Positions 40,443 to 50,664 of a stretch of 64,000 nucleotides of DNA are shown here, in pieces. The notes beneath the pieces are model-generated. The model made no database searches and was not told the DNA's origin. It saw only the letters and a list, made by a program, of their open reading frames with translations. The position numbers and the translations under genes were made by a program. Source of the DNA: Martensiomyces pterosporus. Lineage: Eukaryota > Kickxellomycota > Kickxellomycetes > Kickxellales > Kickxellaceae. Position 1 is the first letter of the stretch, and each line of letters opens with the position of its first letter. The stretch covers positions 29,738 to 93,737 of the forward strand of contig MU603961.1 in the NCBI GenBank assembly GCA_025201845.1, read 5' to 3'.

Positions 40443-43400
40443 ATGAGCTCTTTCGCACAGACAGCTTCGCTGCTGCAGACCCTGATGGGCAACCTCATGT
40501 CCTCGGACAACGCCGTTCGCACGCAGGCCGAAGCCTCGCTTAACAACGAGTGGGTGGCCGCGCAACCACAGACGCTCCTGGGCAGCCTGGCTTTCCTCGC
40601 TCACCAGGCGCCGGATGCCCAGGCACGCGCCTTTGCATCGGTCCTCCTGCGCCGCATTGCCTTCCAGAGCTCGCCCACGGCCGAGACCAAGGAGGACGAG
40701 CACACTGTGTGGAGCATTGTGCCGGCTGAGGTCCACCAGGCCGTCAAGGCTGAGCTTTTGGGTGCGCTGAAGGATGAGACCGACAGGGGTGCTCGCCACA
40801 AGGCCTGCGATACCATTGCCGAGATTAACAACAACGAAGGTAGGTGCTCGCGTCAGTTTGGGCTGTTATCTGGGTGCTGTGATCGCCAATGCTGGCTGTT
40901 GTGTGTACATGTTGCGGCGGAGAGCTAGAAGAATTTTTTTTCTTGCTTGCCCGACCTGTTTTCGGCAACAGCGGCTGGAAATCCACCCTGCCGCTTTGCT
41001 CCTTCCGCTGCAGCCTAGCCAGCGAGGGGAGCCGCTTTTTGCTTGTCCTTGGACAATCCCACCTCGCTGTATGCACTAGGCTTTTTTTCATACGAGTCCA
41101 AGCGCAAGCTAACCCCCTGCCTCCCCCGCTCCCCTGCCTGGCCATTCGAACGGCCCTGGCTCTCCCTGCCGAGAATAATTAGGCGAGAACGAGTGGCCGG
41201 ATCTGCTTCCTGCGCTCTACACCTGCGCCCAGGACGGCAACCCCCTGCTCCGCGAGAGCGCCTACCGCGTGTTCAGCTCGTGCGCATACCTGCTCAGCAG
41301 CCAGAGCGTCGATGCTGTCAACACAGCCTTTATCGGCGCATTCCAGGACTCCGACGCCGGCGTCCGCCTTGCAGCGCTCCAGGCCGCCGTCGCCTACATC
41401 CTCTCGGTCGACGAGAAGCAGCGTCCGGCGCTTGCCGCGATGGTTCCCCAGATGCTCAGCGTCCTCGAGCCCCTGCTCCAGGATAAGGACGAGTCCAGCC
41501 TCGTTGATGCCCTCTCGGCTCTGATTGAGCCTGCCGAGGAGTCGCCCAAGCTGTTCCGCTCGGTGCTTGGCAGCCTGATCACATTTGTCACCACCATTGG
41601 AAAGAACGAGGAGCTCGAGAACGCTACCCGGCAGACGGCCATCGAGCTTCTGGCCACCCTCGCGGAATCGGCGCCTGGCATGTGCCGGAAGAACGCGCAG
41701 TTCTGCCAGTCGCTGGTGCCCGTGTGCATGCAGATGATGAGCACCGTCGAGGACGACGAGGAGTGGTACACCACGGACACGCTGGAGGACAGCGACAACG
41801 ACGAGAACCACGTGTTTGGCGAGCAGACCCTGGACCGCCTGGCGATTGCCCTTGGCGGGAAGCAGCTCCTGCCCATTGCGTTCAACTACATCCCGCAGAT
41901 GCTTGGCTCGCAGGAGTGGAACCAGAGGCACGCGGCTCTGATGGCCATCTCGTCGATCGGCGAGGGCTGCTACAAGATCATGCGCGCGGAGCTGCAGAAG
42001 ATCCTGGAGCTCATCATCCCCTACTTCAAGGACCCCCACGCGCGCGTCCGCTATGCGGTGTGCAACTGCATCGGCCAGATGTCGACGGACTTTGCGCCCA
42101 CCCTGCAGGAGCAGCACCACCAGCTCGTGCTCTCCAGCCTGATCCCCGCCATGGACGAGGCAGCCACGCCCCGTGTGCAGACCCATGCGGCGGCAGCGAT
42201 GGTCAACTTTGCCGAGGAGGCCAACAAGCGTGTCCTGGACCCCTACCTGGACACCCTGTTCGAGCGCCTCCTGGCGATGCTCAACAGCCCCAAGCGCTAT
42301 GTGCAGGAGCAGGCCATCACGACCATTGCCACCATTGCGGACAACGCGCAGGAGAAGTTCAAGAAGTACTACGGCACCATCATGCCCATGCTCCTCAACG
42401 TGCTCGCCCAGGCCACGGACAAGGAGCACCGCCTGCTGCGCGGAAAGGCCATGGAGTGCGCCACGTTCATTGCCCTGGCTGTGGGCAAGGAGGTGTTTGC
42501 TGCCGACGCGCCGCGCTTTGTCGAGCTCCTGACGGCCACGCAGCAGTCGGTTACTGACTTTGACGACCCCCAGGCCAGCTACCTGCAGGCTGCGTGGGCT
42601 CGTCTGTGCAAGCTGATGGGTGCTGACTTTGCGCCCATTCTGCCCGTGGTTATGTCTCCGCTGATTGCCTCGGCTAAGCTGCAGCCCGACTTTGCCATTC
42701 TGGAGGCCGACGAGGACCCCGAGTCCAACTACTCGGCTGAGGACGGATGGGAGTTTGCGAGCATCGGCGGACAGCAGATCGGCATCAAGACAAGCACGCT
42801 CGAGGAGAAGTGCACCGCCGTGGAGCTCATCATCTCGTATGCCAAGGAGCTGGGCGTCGGGTTTGTGCCATACGCCGCCGAGGTGCTGGAGATCCTCGTG
42901 CCCCTGTTCAAGTTCTACTTCCACGAGGGCGTGCGCACCGCTGCTGCTGCCGCCGTGCCGCCTGTGCTGGCCTCGGTCAAGCTCTCGGGCGACGTCAACG
43001 CGCTGCGCCAGGCATGGTCGCAGATCTGCGACAAGTACATCTCGGTCCTGGCCAGCGAGGAGGACGACACGTTCACCCTCCAGCTGTTCAACTCCTTTGC
43101 GGAGGCCCTGGAGACCGTCGGCGAGCAGTCGATGACCGGCGAGCAGCTGCAGGCGTTCACCAACGCCTGCGTGCAGCAGATGACCAAGTACCACCAGCGC
43201 ATGAAGGAGCGCGAGGAGGCGCGTGCGGCCCAGGAGCTGGACGAGGACGACGAGGAGCAGCTTGCTGAGGAGGAGATGCTCGAGGGGCTCACCGTTGACG
43301 AGGTGGCCAAGGCCGTGCATGCGGTGCTGAAGACCCACGGAGTCGCCTATGTGCCTCTGTTCCAGGCCATGCTGCCCGTTGTCCTGAAGTACCTCAACGA

Positions 43401-44079
43401 GAAGGACCCCGCTGCCCGCCAGTGGGCCATCTGCGTGTTCGACGATCTGGTCGAGTTCGCCGGACCTGCCTCGTCGCAGTTTGCCGGAGACTTCCTCCAG
43501 CCCATTGCCGGCGCCCTGCGCGAGTCCAGCGCGCCCGACCTGCGCCAGGCCGCCGCGTACGGCGTTGGCGTGATGGCGCAGTTCGGAGGCGATGCGTATG
43601 CGGACTTCCTTATCAGCGCCGCGCTGCCCGTCCTCGTGGAGAACGTTGGACAGGCGGGTGCGCGCGAGGTCGAGAATGTGTTTGCCACGGAGAACGCGGT
43701 CTCGGCGATTGCCAAGATCCTCCGCTTCCACTCGAGCAAGGTCGGCGATGCGCAGGGACTCCTGCAGACATGGTTCAATGCGCTGCCCATTTCGAACGAC
43801 GAGGAGGAGGCCCCCGCCACGTACGAGTACCTGGTGCAGGTCATCAACGAGCAGCCCGACGCCCTGCTCCGCGGCAACGACCCTGCGGCATTGAAGCACC
43901 TGGTCAAGGTCATTGTCGAGGCTCTGGCCATCTGCTCGTTCTCGGATGAGCTGACCAAGGCGCTGGTTGATATCATGCAGAAGACCTTGGGTGCGTTTGA
44001 CAACGCGGCGAAGGCTGCGCTGTGGGCGGAGATCCCGCTTGAGCAGCAGCAGGCCCTGCACTCCAAGGGGTACTTCTGA
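40443..44079 (+). CDS. PSE1: Importin-beta family karyopherin, importin-5/Pse1(Kap121) type, two exons
   Basis: Carries ribosomal proteins, histones and other cargo into the nucleus. Exon 1 (40443-40839) encodes an importin-beta N-terminal region: AVRTQAEASLNNEW, LLGSLAFLAHQAPDAQARAF, VLLRRIAF. Intron 40840-41182 (343 nt, GTAGGT...TTAG) joins in phase to exon 2 (41183-44079), giving the junction INNNEGENEWPDLLP, which matches the EDGNNQWPE-like site of importin-5. Total 1097 residues, the usual size for importin-5. The rest is HEAT repeats, with the marked acidic stretch DDEEWYTTDTLEDSDNDENH near residue 300, and FAPTLQEQHHQLVLSSLIP and ATDKEHRLLRGKAMECATFI in the mid-region. Codon use is strongly GC-biased. 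Confidence 0.93.
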
Positions 44080-44495
44080 ATAAACCGGTCTATTTTTTTT
44101 CCTGCTTTCTCTTTTCCTGCCTGACAATTACTCCTCAAGTGCCCTTTTGCGTGTAGCCTAATACAAGTTGTGAAAAACGCACGTCTCTGCGCGGCGTAGT
44201 GGATTGCTGGCAGTACGCGCACCGCACGCATAGTGTGGCGTGGAGGCTGGGATGGGGGTGGGTGGTCCCTAGTCCTCATGCGGGTTTATCTCCTAAAGAG
44301 GCACATGCTGTTGTTCCCAGCAGCGTGTCTTGTGACGCAGAGGAAGAGACCCTGGTGCCATGCCTGCACACGACGGCGCGGCAGGCGCTCCTCCCTTTCT
44401 CTTGCTCTCCAGCATTTGCTTCGCTGCCTTTACCCAGGAGACGCACTACACTTCACGCACAAACTCTGTACCCACTAGTGCTTATTAGAAACAAC
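44080..44495. other. Intergenic region, no gene seen
   Basis: 416 bp between two plus-strand genes. An open frame continues upstream of the next gene's start but has no family similarity. Confidence 0.5.
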
Positions 44496-45995
44496 ATGAC
44501 TGCTGAAAACAAGCAACAGGCTGCACTGACCAACTTCATTGGCAACCAGCCCCAGCCCGGATCCGCCGACGAAACGCTTCCGGTGACCAGCCCCCACACC
44601 GGCGAGGTTATTGCCCGTGTCCCCCTGTCCACCGCCGCCGACATGGCGCAGGCCGTTGCCTCTGCCAAGCAGGCGTTCCCCTCGTGGTCCCAGCTCACGC
44701 TGAAGACCCGCGCAGCATACCTGCTGTCGCTGTACAACATTCTGAGGGCGCACATCGACGAGCTGGCGGACCTGGTCGTCAAGGAGCACGGCAAAAACAA
44801 GACTGAGGCCCTGGGCGATGTCTCGAAGGGCCTCGAAACGCTGGAGTACTCCATCAGTCTGCCGCAGATCGCCCAAGGCAAGGTGGAGTACGTCAGCGGC
44901 GGCGTGCAGTGCCGCGACGAAAGGGCGGCCCTGGGCGTGGTGGGCGGCATCGTGCCGTTCAACTTCCCATTCATGGTGCCCTTCTGGACCATCCCCATTG
45001 CGCTCGGGATGGGCAACACGTACGTCTTGAAGCCGTCGGAAAAAGTGCCTCTGACGATGACGCGTGTCGCAGAGCTGGCTGCTCAAGTGCTGCCGCCTGG
45101 TGTGCTGAACGTTGTCCACGGCGACAGGAGCGCGGCCACTGCGCTGCTGGAGCACCCGGACGTGGCTGCCGTGACGTTTGTGGGCACGTCGGCGGTCGCT
45201 GAGATGATCCACAGGAGAGGCGTGGAGCTGGGAAAGAGGGTGCTGGCGCTGGGCGGTGCCAAGAACCACTTGGTGGCGCTGAGGGACTGCGATGTGGAGA
45301 TGACCGCGCAGGATGTGGTCAACTCGTTCACCGGGTGTGCGGGCGAGCGGTGCATGGCGGCATCGGTCCTCCTTGTGGTCGGCGAGCAGCCAGAGCTTGT
45401 CGGCAGGATCATCGAAAAGGCGCGGCGGCTGCAGCCTGGCCGCGATGAGGACCCGCGCGCGATGGGACCTGTCATCGACCAGCTGGCCATTGACCGCATC
45501 GAGGCTGCCATTGCACAGGCAGCCGAGCAGGACGGCGCCGAGATCCTGCTTGACGGCCGCTCATCCTCCGCGTTTGCCGAGAAGCGCCAGGACACCGGCG
45601 GGTTCTGGATCGGCCCCACGGTCATCAAGCAGAGGAAGGCTACGGACGCAGCAATGCACGTCGAGATCTTTGGCCCTGTCCTCTCGGTCCTGCAGTGCGC
45701 CGATGCCGATGAGGCCATTGCCGTGGAAAATGCGAATGAGTACGGCAACGCCGCGTGCGTGTACACGTCCTCGGGGGCAGCTGCCGAGTACTTTGCCAGC
45801 AGGTTCCAGGCCGCCATGATCGGCGTCAACATCGGTGTGCCTGTGCCACGCGAGCCGTTCTCGTTTGGCGGGATGAACAGGAGCAAGTTTGGCAGCAGCG
45901 ACATCACGGGCGACGGCGGCGTTGAGTTCTTCTCGTATCGGAGGAAGATCACCACCAAGTGGGCGGCGGCGACCGAAAGGTCCTGGATGAACTAA
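44496..45995 (+). CDS. Methylmalonate-semialdehyde dehydrogenase-like aldehyde dehydrogenase (ALDH6 type)
   Basis: A 499-residue NAD-dependent aldehyde dehydrogenase. ALDH6 enzymes are CoA-acylating and act in valine and uracil/thymine catabolism. Motifs: GVVGGIVPFNFPFMVPFW, GMGNTYVLKPSEKVPLT, VTFVGTSAVAEMIHRR, LGGAKNHLVALRDCD (the ALDH6-type GGAKNH), and GCAGERCMAAS with catalytic Cys286; then VEIFGPVLSVL and the C-terminal PREPFSFGGMNRSKFG. The start at 44496 (acaacATGa) gives MTAENKQQAALTNFIGNQP, with no visible mitochondrial presequence, whereas ALDH6 is normally mitochondrial. The frame is open upstream to 44199 but the added residues are not presequence-like. Choosing ALDH6 rather than another ALDH rests mainly on GGAKNH and the CMA active site. 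Confidence 0.87.
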   Translation: MTAENKQQAALTNFIGNQPQPGSADETLPVTSPHTGEVIARVPLSTAADMAQAVASAKQAFPSWSQLTLKTRAAYLLSLYNILRAHIDELADLVVKEHGKNKTEALGDVSKGLETLEYSISLPQIAQGKVEYVSGGVQCRDERAALGVVGGIVPFNFPFMVPFWTIPIALGMGNTYVLKPSEKVPLTMTRVAELAAQVLPPGVLNVVHGDRSAATALLEHPDVAAVTFVGTSAVAEMIHRRGVELGKRVLALGGAKNHLVALRDCDVEMTAQDVVNSFTGCAGERCMAASVLLVVGEQPELVGRIIEKARRLQPGRDEDPRAMGPVIDQLAIDRIEAAIAQAAEQDGAEILLDGRSSSAFAEKRQDTGGFWIGPTVIKQRKATDAAMHVEIFGPVLSVLQCADADEAIAVENANEYGNAACVYTSSGAAAEYFASRFQAAMIGVNIGVPVPREPFSFGGMNRSKFGSSDITGDGGVEFFSYRRKITTKWAAATERSWMN

Positions 45996-46459
45996 AGGAG
46001 CGGGGAGGGGGATCCGCACGCTTGTGCCGTGCACCCACACTGGAGTTGCACCCACACTGGAGTGGGCGTGGCTGACCCAAATATTTGAGATTCTTGTATG
46101 GCGAAGAGGGTCTCTGCCGCCAATGGGAGGTGTGTGGAGGCGCGCTCTGTGGGAAAGTGCAGGAGCTCCGTAGGCACCCTAGCAATCTTTGTGCGACGCC
46201 TGGACGGTCTTTGAGGAGCGAAAATGGAGGTGCTCAAAAAATTTTATACACTGAAGCTCGAGTGGCTTTTCTCCTCACGCCGCTTATAGTACTTCGTCCT
46301 TGTTTCTCCCAGCACAAAATAACAGGCCTTGTCTTATCGCCGTCTGCTTCAAGCTGCTCTTTGATTTTTTTGACTGACGAGCTACTATTGCGCCTCCAGC
46401 TCGATCGCATACCTTGGCCTCCTTGTTCTGCTGGGCCATAGCCATTGTGCTCGCATAGA
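45996..46459. other. Intergenic region, no gene seen
   Basis: 464 bp. Contains a tandem 17-bp repeat near 46030-46063 and an AT-rich TTTATACA-like element near 46241, ~215 bp before the next ATG. Confidence 0.5.
46030..46063. repeat. Two tandem copies of a 17-bp unit
   Basis: The 17-bp unit TGCACCCACACTGGAGT occurs twice in direct succession just downstream of the aldehyde dehydrogenase stop. Confidence 0.85.
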
Positions 46460-47092
46460 ATGGACCGGATCGGGAACGCGATGGACGTAGGCAACGCCGA
46501 GAAGCAGCTGGTCACAAGCGAGGCCGACTCCAGCACCGGCTCCTCAAAAACCGTGCAGTCCACACAGCAGCAACCGCACTTGGATGCCGGGGCAGCCGAG
46601 GAACCGAAAGGAGCGAAGGGCTTCATCAAGCGGTTCCTCAACGCCCAGGCACTGGTCGAGTACTGCGTCATGGCCCTTGCAGGCGCCGCGCTGGGAATAC
46701 AGGCCGGCGCGAATGGCAAGCTGGCCAGCATCACTGACGGCTACTTTACCTCGTTCATCTGCATGGGCATCGGCATGGTGGTGCTGACCTTCACCGTGGT
46801 GATCGAGTACTTCTTCTTCAACAAGGTCAGCATGGTCCAGGTTAAGGAGACCAGGTGGTGGCAGTGGACGGGTGCCATCTGGGGCGTTATGTTTGTCACC
46901 TTCAACACGCTGTCGCTCGGAAGACTGGGTCCCGCAGAGGTCCTGGGAATCGTCGTGGGCGCACAGCTGATTTCAGCGTGCGTTATTGACCACTTTGCCC
47001 TGTTCGGAATGTACAAGCACAGACTGACCTGGCAGCGGGTTTTGGGCCTGGCTATCCTGATTGCCAGCATCGTAGTAATGGTACTCTGGTGA
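46460..47092 (+). CDS. YdcZ/DUF606-type small membrane protein (drug/metabolite transporter superfamily)
   Basis: A 210-residue protein. A polar N terminus of ~65 residues precedes about five membrane helices: LVEYCVMALAGAALGIQAG, FTSFICMGIGMVVLTFTVVI, WTGAIWGVMFVTFNTLSL, AEVLGIVVGAQLISACVIDH and VLGLAILIASIVVMVLW. The pattern GIQAGANGKLA ... LG..EVLGIVVGAQLI..CVIDHFALFG matches the half-size YdcZ (DUF606) family, common in bacteria and thought to belong to the drug/metabolite transporter superfamily. Most bacterial members lack the polar N-terminal extension. No intron. The ATG at 46460 is the first in the frame. Confidence 0.72.
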   Translation: MDRIGNAMDVGNAEKQLVTSEADSSTGSSKTVQSTQQQPHLDAGAAEEPKGAKGFIKRFLNAQALVEYCVMALAGAALGIQAGANGKLASITDGYFTSFICMGIGMVVLTFTVVIEYFFFNKVSMVQVKETRWWQWTGAIWGVMFVTFNTLSLGRLGPAEVLGIVVGAQLISACVIDHFALFGMYKHRLTWQRVLGLAILIASIVVMVLW

Positions 47093-47515
47093 GCAGACGA
47101 AGGCGGATGCCGCATGCACCAGAGCCAAGTAGCCGAGACGAGCCCGCTCTGCACGGCTCGTCTCCAAGGATACCTCCAAGTACAATGGCAATTTATAAGC
47201 AAGGGCATGCCCACCACCAGATAGGCCGGCCAGCCAGCCAGCCAGCCAGCCATTGGGCACACATAGGAGAGCCGCCGTTTTTGCTGCGCCCGTGATGCTG
47301 CCTGCACTATTCTCGCCTCCGAGCTCAGCTGGACCGTGCCCCCGCTGCTCCCTCTCTCCCTCTCTTCTCTACTATTTCTGCTCGCCGCCTTTTAATTTCA
47401 CGCAAATCGCCTGCGCTGCTCTATCTTTTATTTCTCTCAATCAATACACGGGCACAGACTGCTATCTCTCGGGCCGAGCCAACCAGCAAAAGGGGAGCGT
47501 AGAAAGCACACGGAT
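47093..47515. other. Intergenic region with a CCAG microsatellite
   Basis: 423 bp. A short (CCAG)n tract lies at about 47229-47252. No gene seen. The right part is pyrimidine-rich leader upstream of DET1. Confidence 0.55.
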
Positions 47516-50437
47516 ATGAGCTCGGAAACTAGCCTGCCCGGGCTGCTCCGCCAGCGGCAGCATGCTCTAGGGACACGGCCCGACAATGCGTACTCGTACG
47601 TATACCCGAATCGCACAGTTTACAACGTCGAAACGCCAGACTGCTTCTTCAGGAGGTTCACGCCGGATGGAAAGGTACAGGAAAACACTGCTGCTTCTCT
47701 GTTGCGTTGTATTAGTAATGCTGCCGTGCGCTTGCGGATACCGCTGTGCTCCGCGTGTCTGTGGTCGCAGAGGTTATCTCGCCCTTCTTTTCCACCTTGT
47801 GCTACTGCTAATATCAGCCATGCCTACTGGCGGCATTTGCTCATGTCCTTTGTGCTGAGCGCGCATTTGTAGTACTTGGTCGGGTTCAACAGAAGCCTCA
47901 CTGGCCTGCAGGTATTCCACGTTCTCAGCGCCAGTGCGACCACACAGCAGCTGGCCGAAGCCGGCGCCGTACCCAACAAGGGCGAGTTTCGGCAGTTCTT
48001 CAAGCTCGCATGGGCTCAAGATTTCGCCGGGCTAGGCGAGACGCTGCACCGCGAGCTATGCCTGGTTACCTCCGACATGCGCTACATGCTCGTCGTGCGG
48101 TTGCGCCGCACCGACATTAATGCCAACATGCAGCAGCAGCGGAACCACTTTCCCAATGCGCTGGCATGCGTGACGGCGGTGGAGGACATGACGCTGCTGG
48201 TCATTGACATAAGGACGGGTCGCGTGGCGGATACTAGAGCGTACCCAAATGACATTATCTACTTGAGCGGACATAGCGGATTCAGCCTGTTTGAGGACCA
48301 GCTGTGCATTGTGTCGCTGAAGTACCAGTGCTTGAGGATCTTGCGCATTGAGGCGAATGGCACGCTGGTGGATGTGCAGGAGGTCGGGTGGTATACTAGG
48401 GAGGACGACGGCATCTATGAGGAGGCATTGCGGATACGCGAGGAGAAGGCCGAGGCTGAGCGCAGCTTGACTGCAAAGCGCAAGATGATGGATATGCGGT
48501 TGAGAGGCCTGGGCAGCTGCATCGATGATGTGAAGACTGCGCTGGGGATTAAGCGGAGAAGGATACACCCTGCAAGGGAGCCTCGTCTATGGCTGCGACA
48601 GGGAAGAAGAGCAAGTGGTGCAGCTGGCGCATATGGTAGTGAAATGCCATCGGCGGCTGGTTCTAGCCACAGCACCGAGGAGAGCACTGGTGGCAGCAGC
48701 AGTGCGGCTGGCGAGGTGGCGGGGGTTGCGCCCACACGCGAGGCGCTCGACCCTGGAGTGCCCGGCTCCCTTCAGCCCACGCATACCCTGACGCCCCCGC
48801 CCACCTCTTCGCTCTCGGAAATCAGCGTATACGAGACACTTTGTCCTGAGATGCTCACAGGAGAAGCAGGCGCATCGTCTGCCAGTGCACAACCCTCCAG
48901 CTCCACCTCGCACTCTTGGTCAGCGGCGGACTCGAGAGATTCGATGCCCTTTATTTTCCCTTACTCGTCGCTGGGCGAAGCGGTCATGAACCAGGCGGAG
49001 AGCAGCAGCAGTGCCGCCAGTGCGCGGATGCCAAGTCCCGGATCGACAGAAACAAGGGTGAGCGCAACAGCCGAGACCTTGGACTTGGCAGTGGCGGCGG
49101 CTGCTGGTCGCGCATCAGTTGTCCACCTCCAGGCACTGCAGAGACTGCCGCCACACTACCGCCTGATGGTGACCAGGTCGATGCAGACGGCTGGGCGGCT
49201 GGAGAGCCTGGCTGACAGCGACATCTCCACCATCGAGCTCTCTCTCACATCGGCACCACATGGCGGCCTAAAGCAACGGCTGCTGGGTGCTTTGTTTATG
49301 CAAGCCAGGCAGGAGAACGACGGCGGCTTGGCGTTGCAGAACTTTTACCGCTCCTACCGCCAATACGAGGGGCTGGTTCTGTGGCGGGCGCAGTTCGTCA
49401 CTGCATCCAGGCTTCTCTTGCGCTTTGTGCCCATCCAGCTGGCCATCTCGCGGTCGCACTCGCCGCGCGCATTGGCGATCACGAGCAGCTCGGTGACAAA
49501 CTCGTTTTCGCTGCTGGCTGAGTACGATGTTAGGGAGGCGAAGTTTGGCAAGATCTGGGACACATCGGGCCAGGACATCTATCGCGAAGTGGAGAGCCGC
49601 TTGGACATGTACAGGGCGCCGATGGCTGCGAGCAGCAACAACAATAGCAGCGATAGCCGCGTTGCATGCGGCGGCAGACAGGCGCCGTCAATTTCGAATG
49701 ACCTGCACCTGCGTGACGCCTTTGTCAGCACGCAGGCGGCTATCAGGACAGCAAGGTCAGGCGGGCCGGTGCAGGCGGCAAGGAAGGCGTCGGTTCTCCT
49801 GCCGTTTGCGCCGCAGTGCATGCAGGAGTCGCCCTTCTTAGACCCGTCGCGGTTCAAGTGCAATTTGCGCGTAAGACAGACTGTCGAGAAGCTCCGGCCC
49901 GCTAACATGATGCCGATCAAGTTCTACGATCGCAGGACGGGTGCCATCAAGTTCGTCCTGTCGCCCACGCCGTACTACTGCTCTGTGCTCTATGGCGGCG
50001 ATTCCAGCAGCGCACCGAATAGCATCGACAATGCCGCTGAGGATCCCACTGCTGCCCCTGGATACGTTCAGTCTAGGCACCACCAGATCATGAGCGATGA
50101 GGCTGCCTCTGCTGCTGCTGCTGCTGCTGCTCCTGGCAGTATTCATGGCGGCATTGTATCAAGAAGCGGCTCTGTGCTGCTACCCTCGGGCGGCATCGAG
50201 GAGATGGGCATGTGGAGCGAGCCGGGTGGAGGCAACGGAGGCGGCAGCAGCAGCAGCAGCACAGCGACCACTACCCAGCAGCTACAGCAGCAAGCAATGT
50301 CTGCTCCCCAGTACAACCACAGAGCTGGCGTGTACTATCTGTTCCACCCAACGCTGCCACTTGCCATCTCGACGCAGAACGACATGAATGCGACGTCGCT
50401 GCCAGCATCAAACATCCACTTTTGGCGCGGCGACTGA
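47516..50437 (+). CDS. DET1: DET1 homologue (component of a CUL4-DDB1 ubiquitin ligase), two exons
   Basis: Exon 1 (47516-47674) encodes NAYSYVYPNRTVYNVETPDC then FFRRFTPDGK; intron 47675-47872 (GTACAG...TGTAG) joins in phase 0 to exon 2 (47873-50437), restoring FTPDGKYLVGFNRSLTGLQV. Animal and plant DET1 has [21 protein letters not shown] then DGRY at the same place. Further conserved blocks: FKLAWAQDFAG, LCLVTSDMRYMLV, DMTLLVIDIRTGRVADTRAY, YREVESRL-type region, SPFLDPSRF, PIKFYDRRTGAIKFVLSP and the C-terminal YYLFHPTLPLAISTQ. Human DET1 is ~550 aa; this is 907, the excess being Ser/Ala/Gln-rich inserts (about residues 250-400 and 770-850). DET1 works with DDB1, DDA1 and COP1 to ubiquitylate transcription factors. 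The gene is absent from model yeasts. Confidence 0.85.
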
Positions 50438-50664
50438 GGGTGCCTCCTATATTTCTGTACACTAATTTTCATGTTTGAACAAATGTAGCATCCACTGTAG
50501 CCATCCTTCCCGCGCATTGCTCTCGTGGTGGACTTGTATTTAATAGTATAGCCTGCCTTTGAGTGGCAGCGAAGAAGAGAAACGAGAGGGAAATATTGTA
50601 AACAGTAGAAACGCAGCGGCCACAGCTCCTTGAGATACGCAACCTCCGCTTGCCTCTGGCGCGC

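Noticed and set aside
41179..44127. A 982-codon open frame on the minus strand, antisense to the importin gene
   Set aside because: It mirrors nearly the whole second exon of the importin gene, whose GC-rich codon bias suppresses stops on the other strand. The product is Leu/Arg/His-rich with no recognisable domain.
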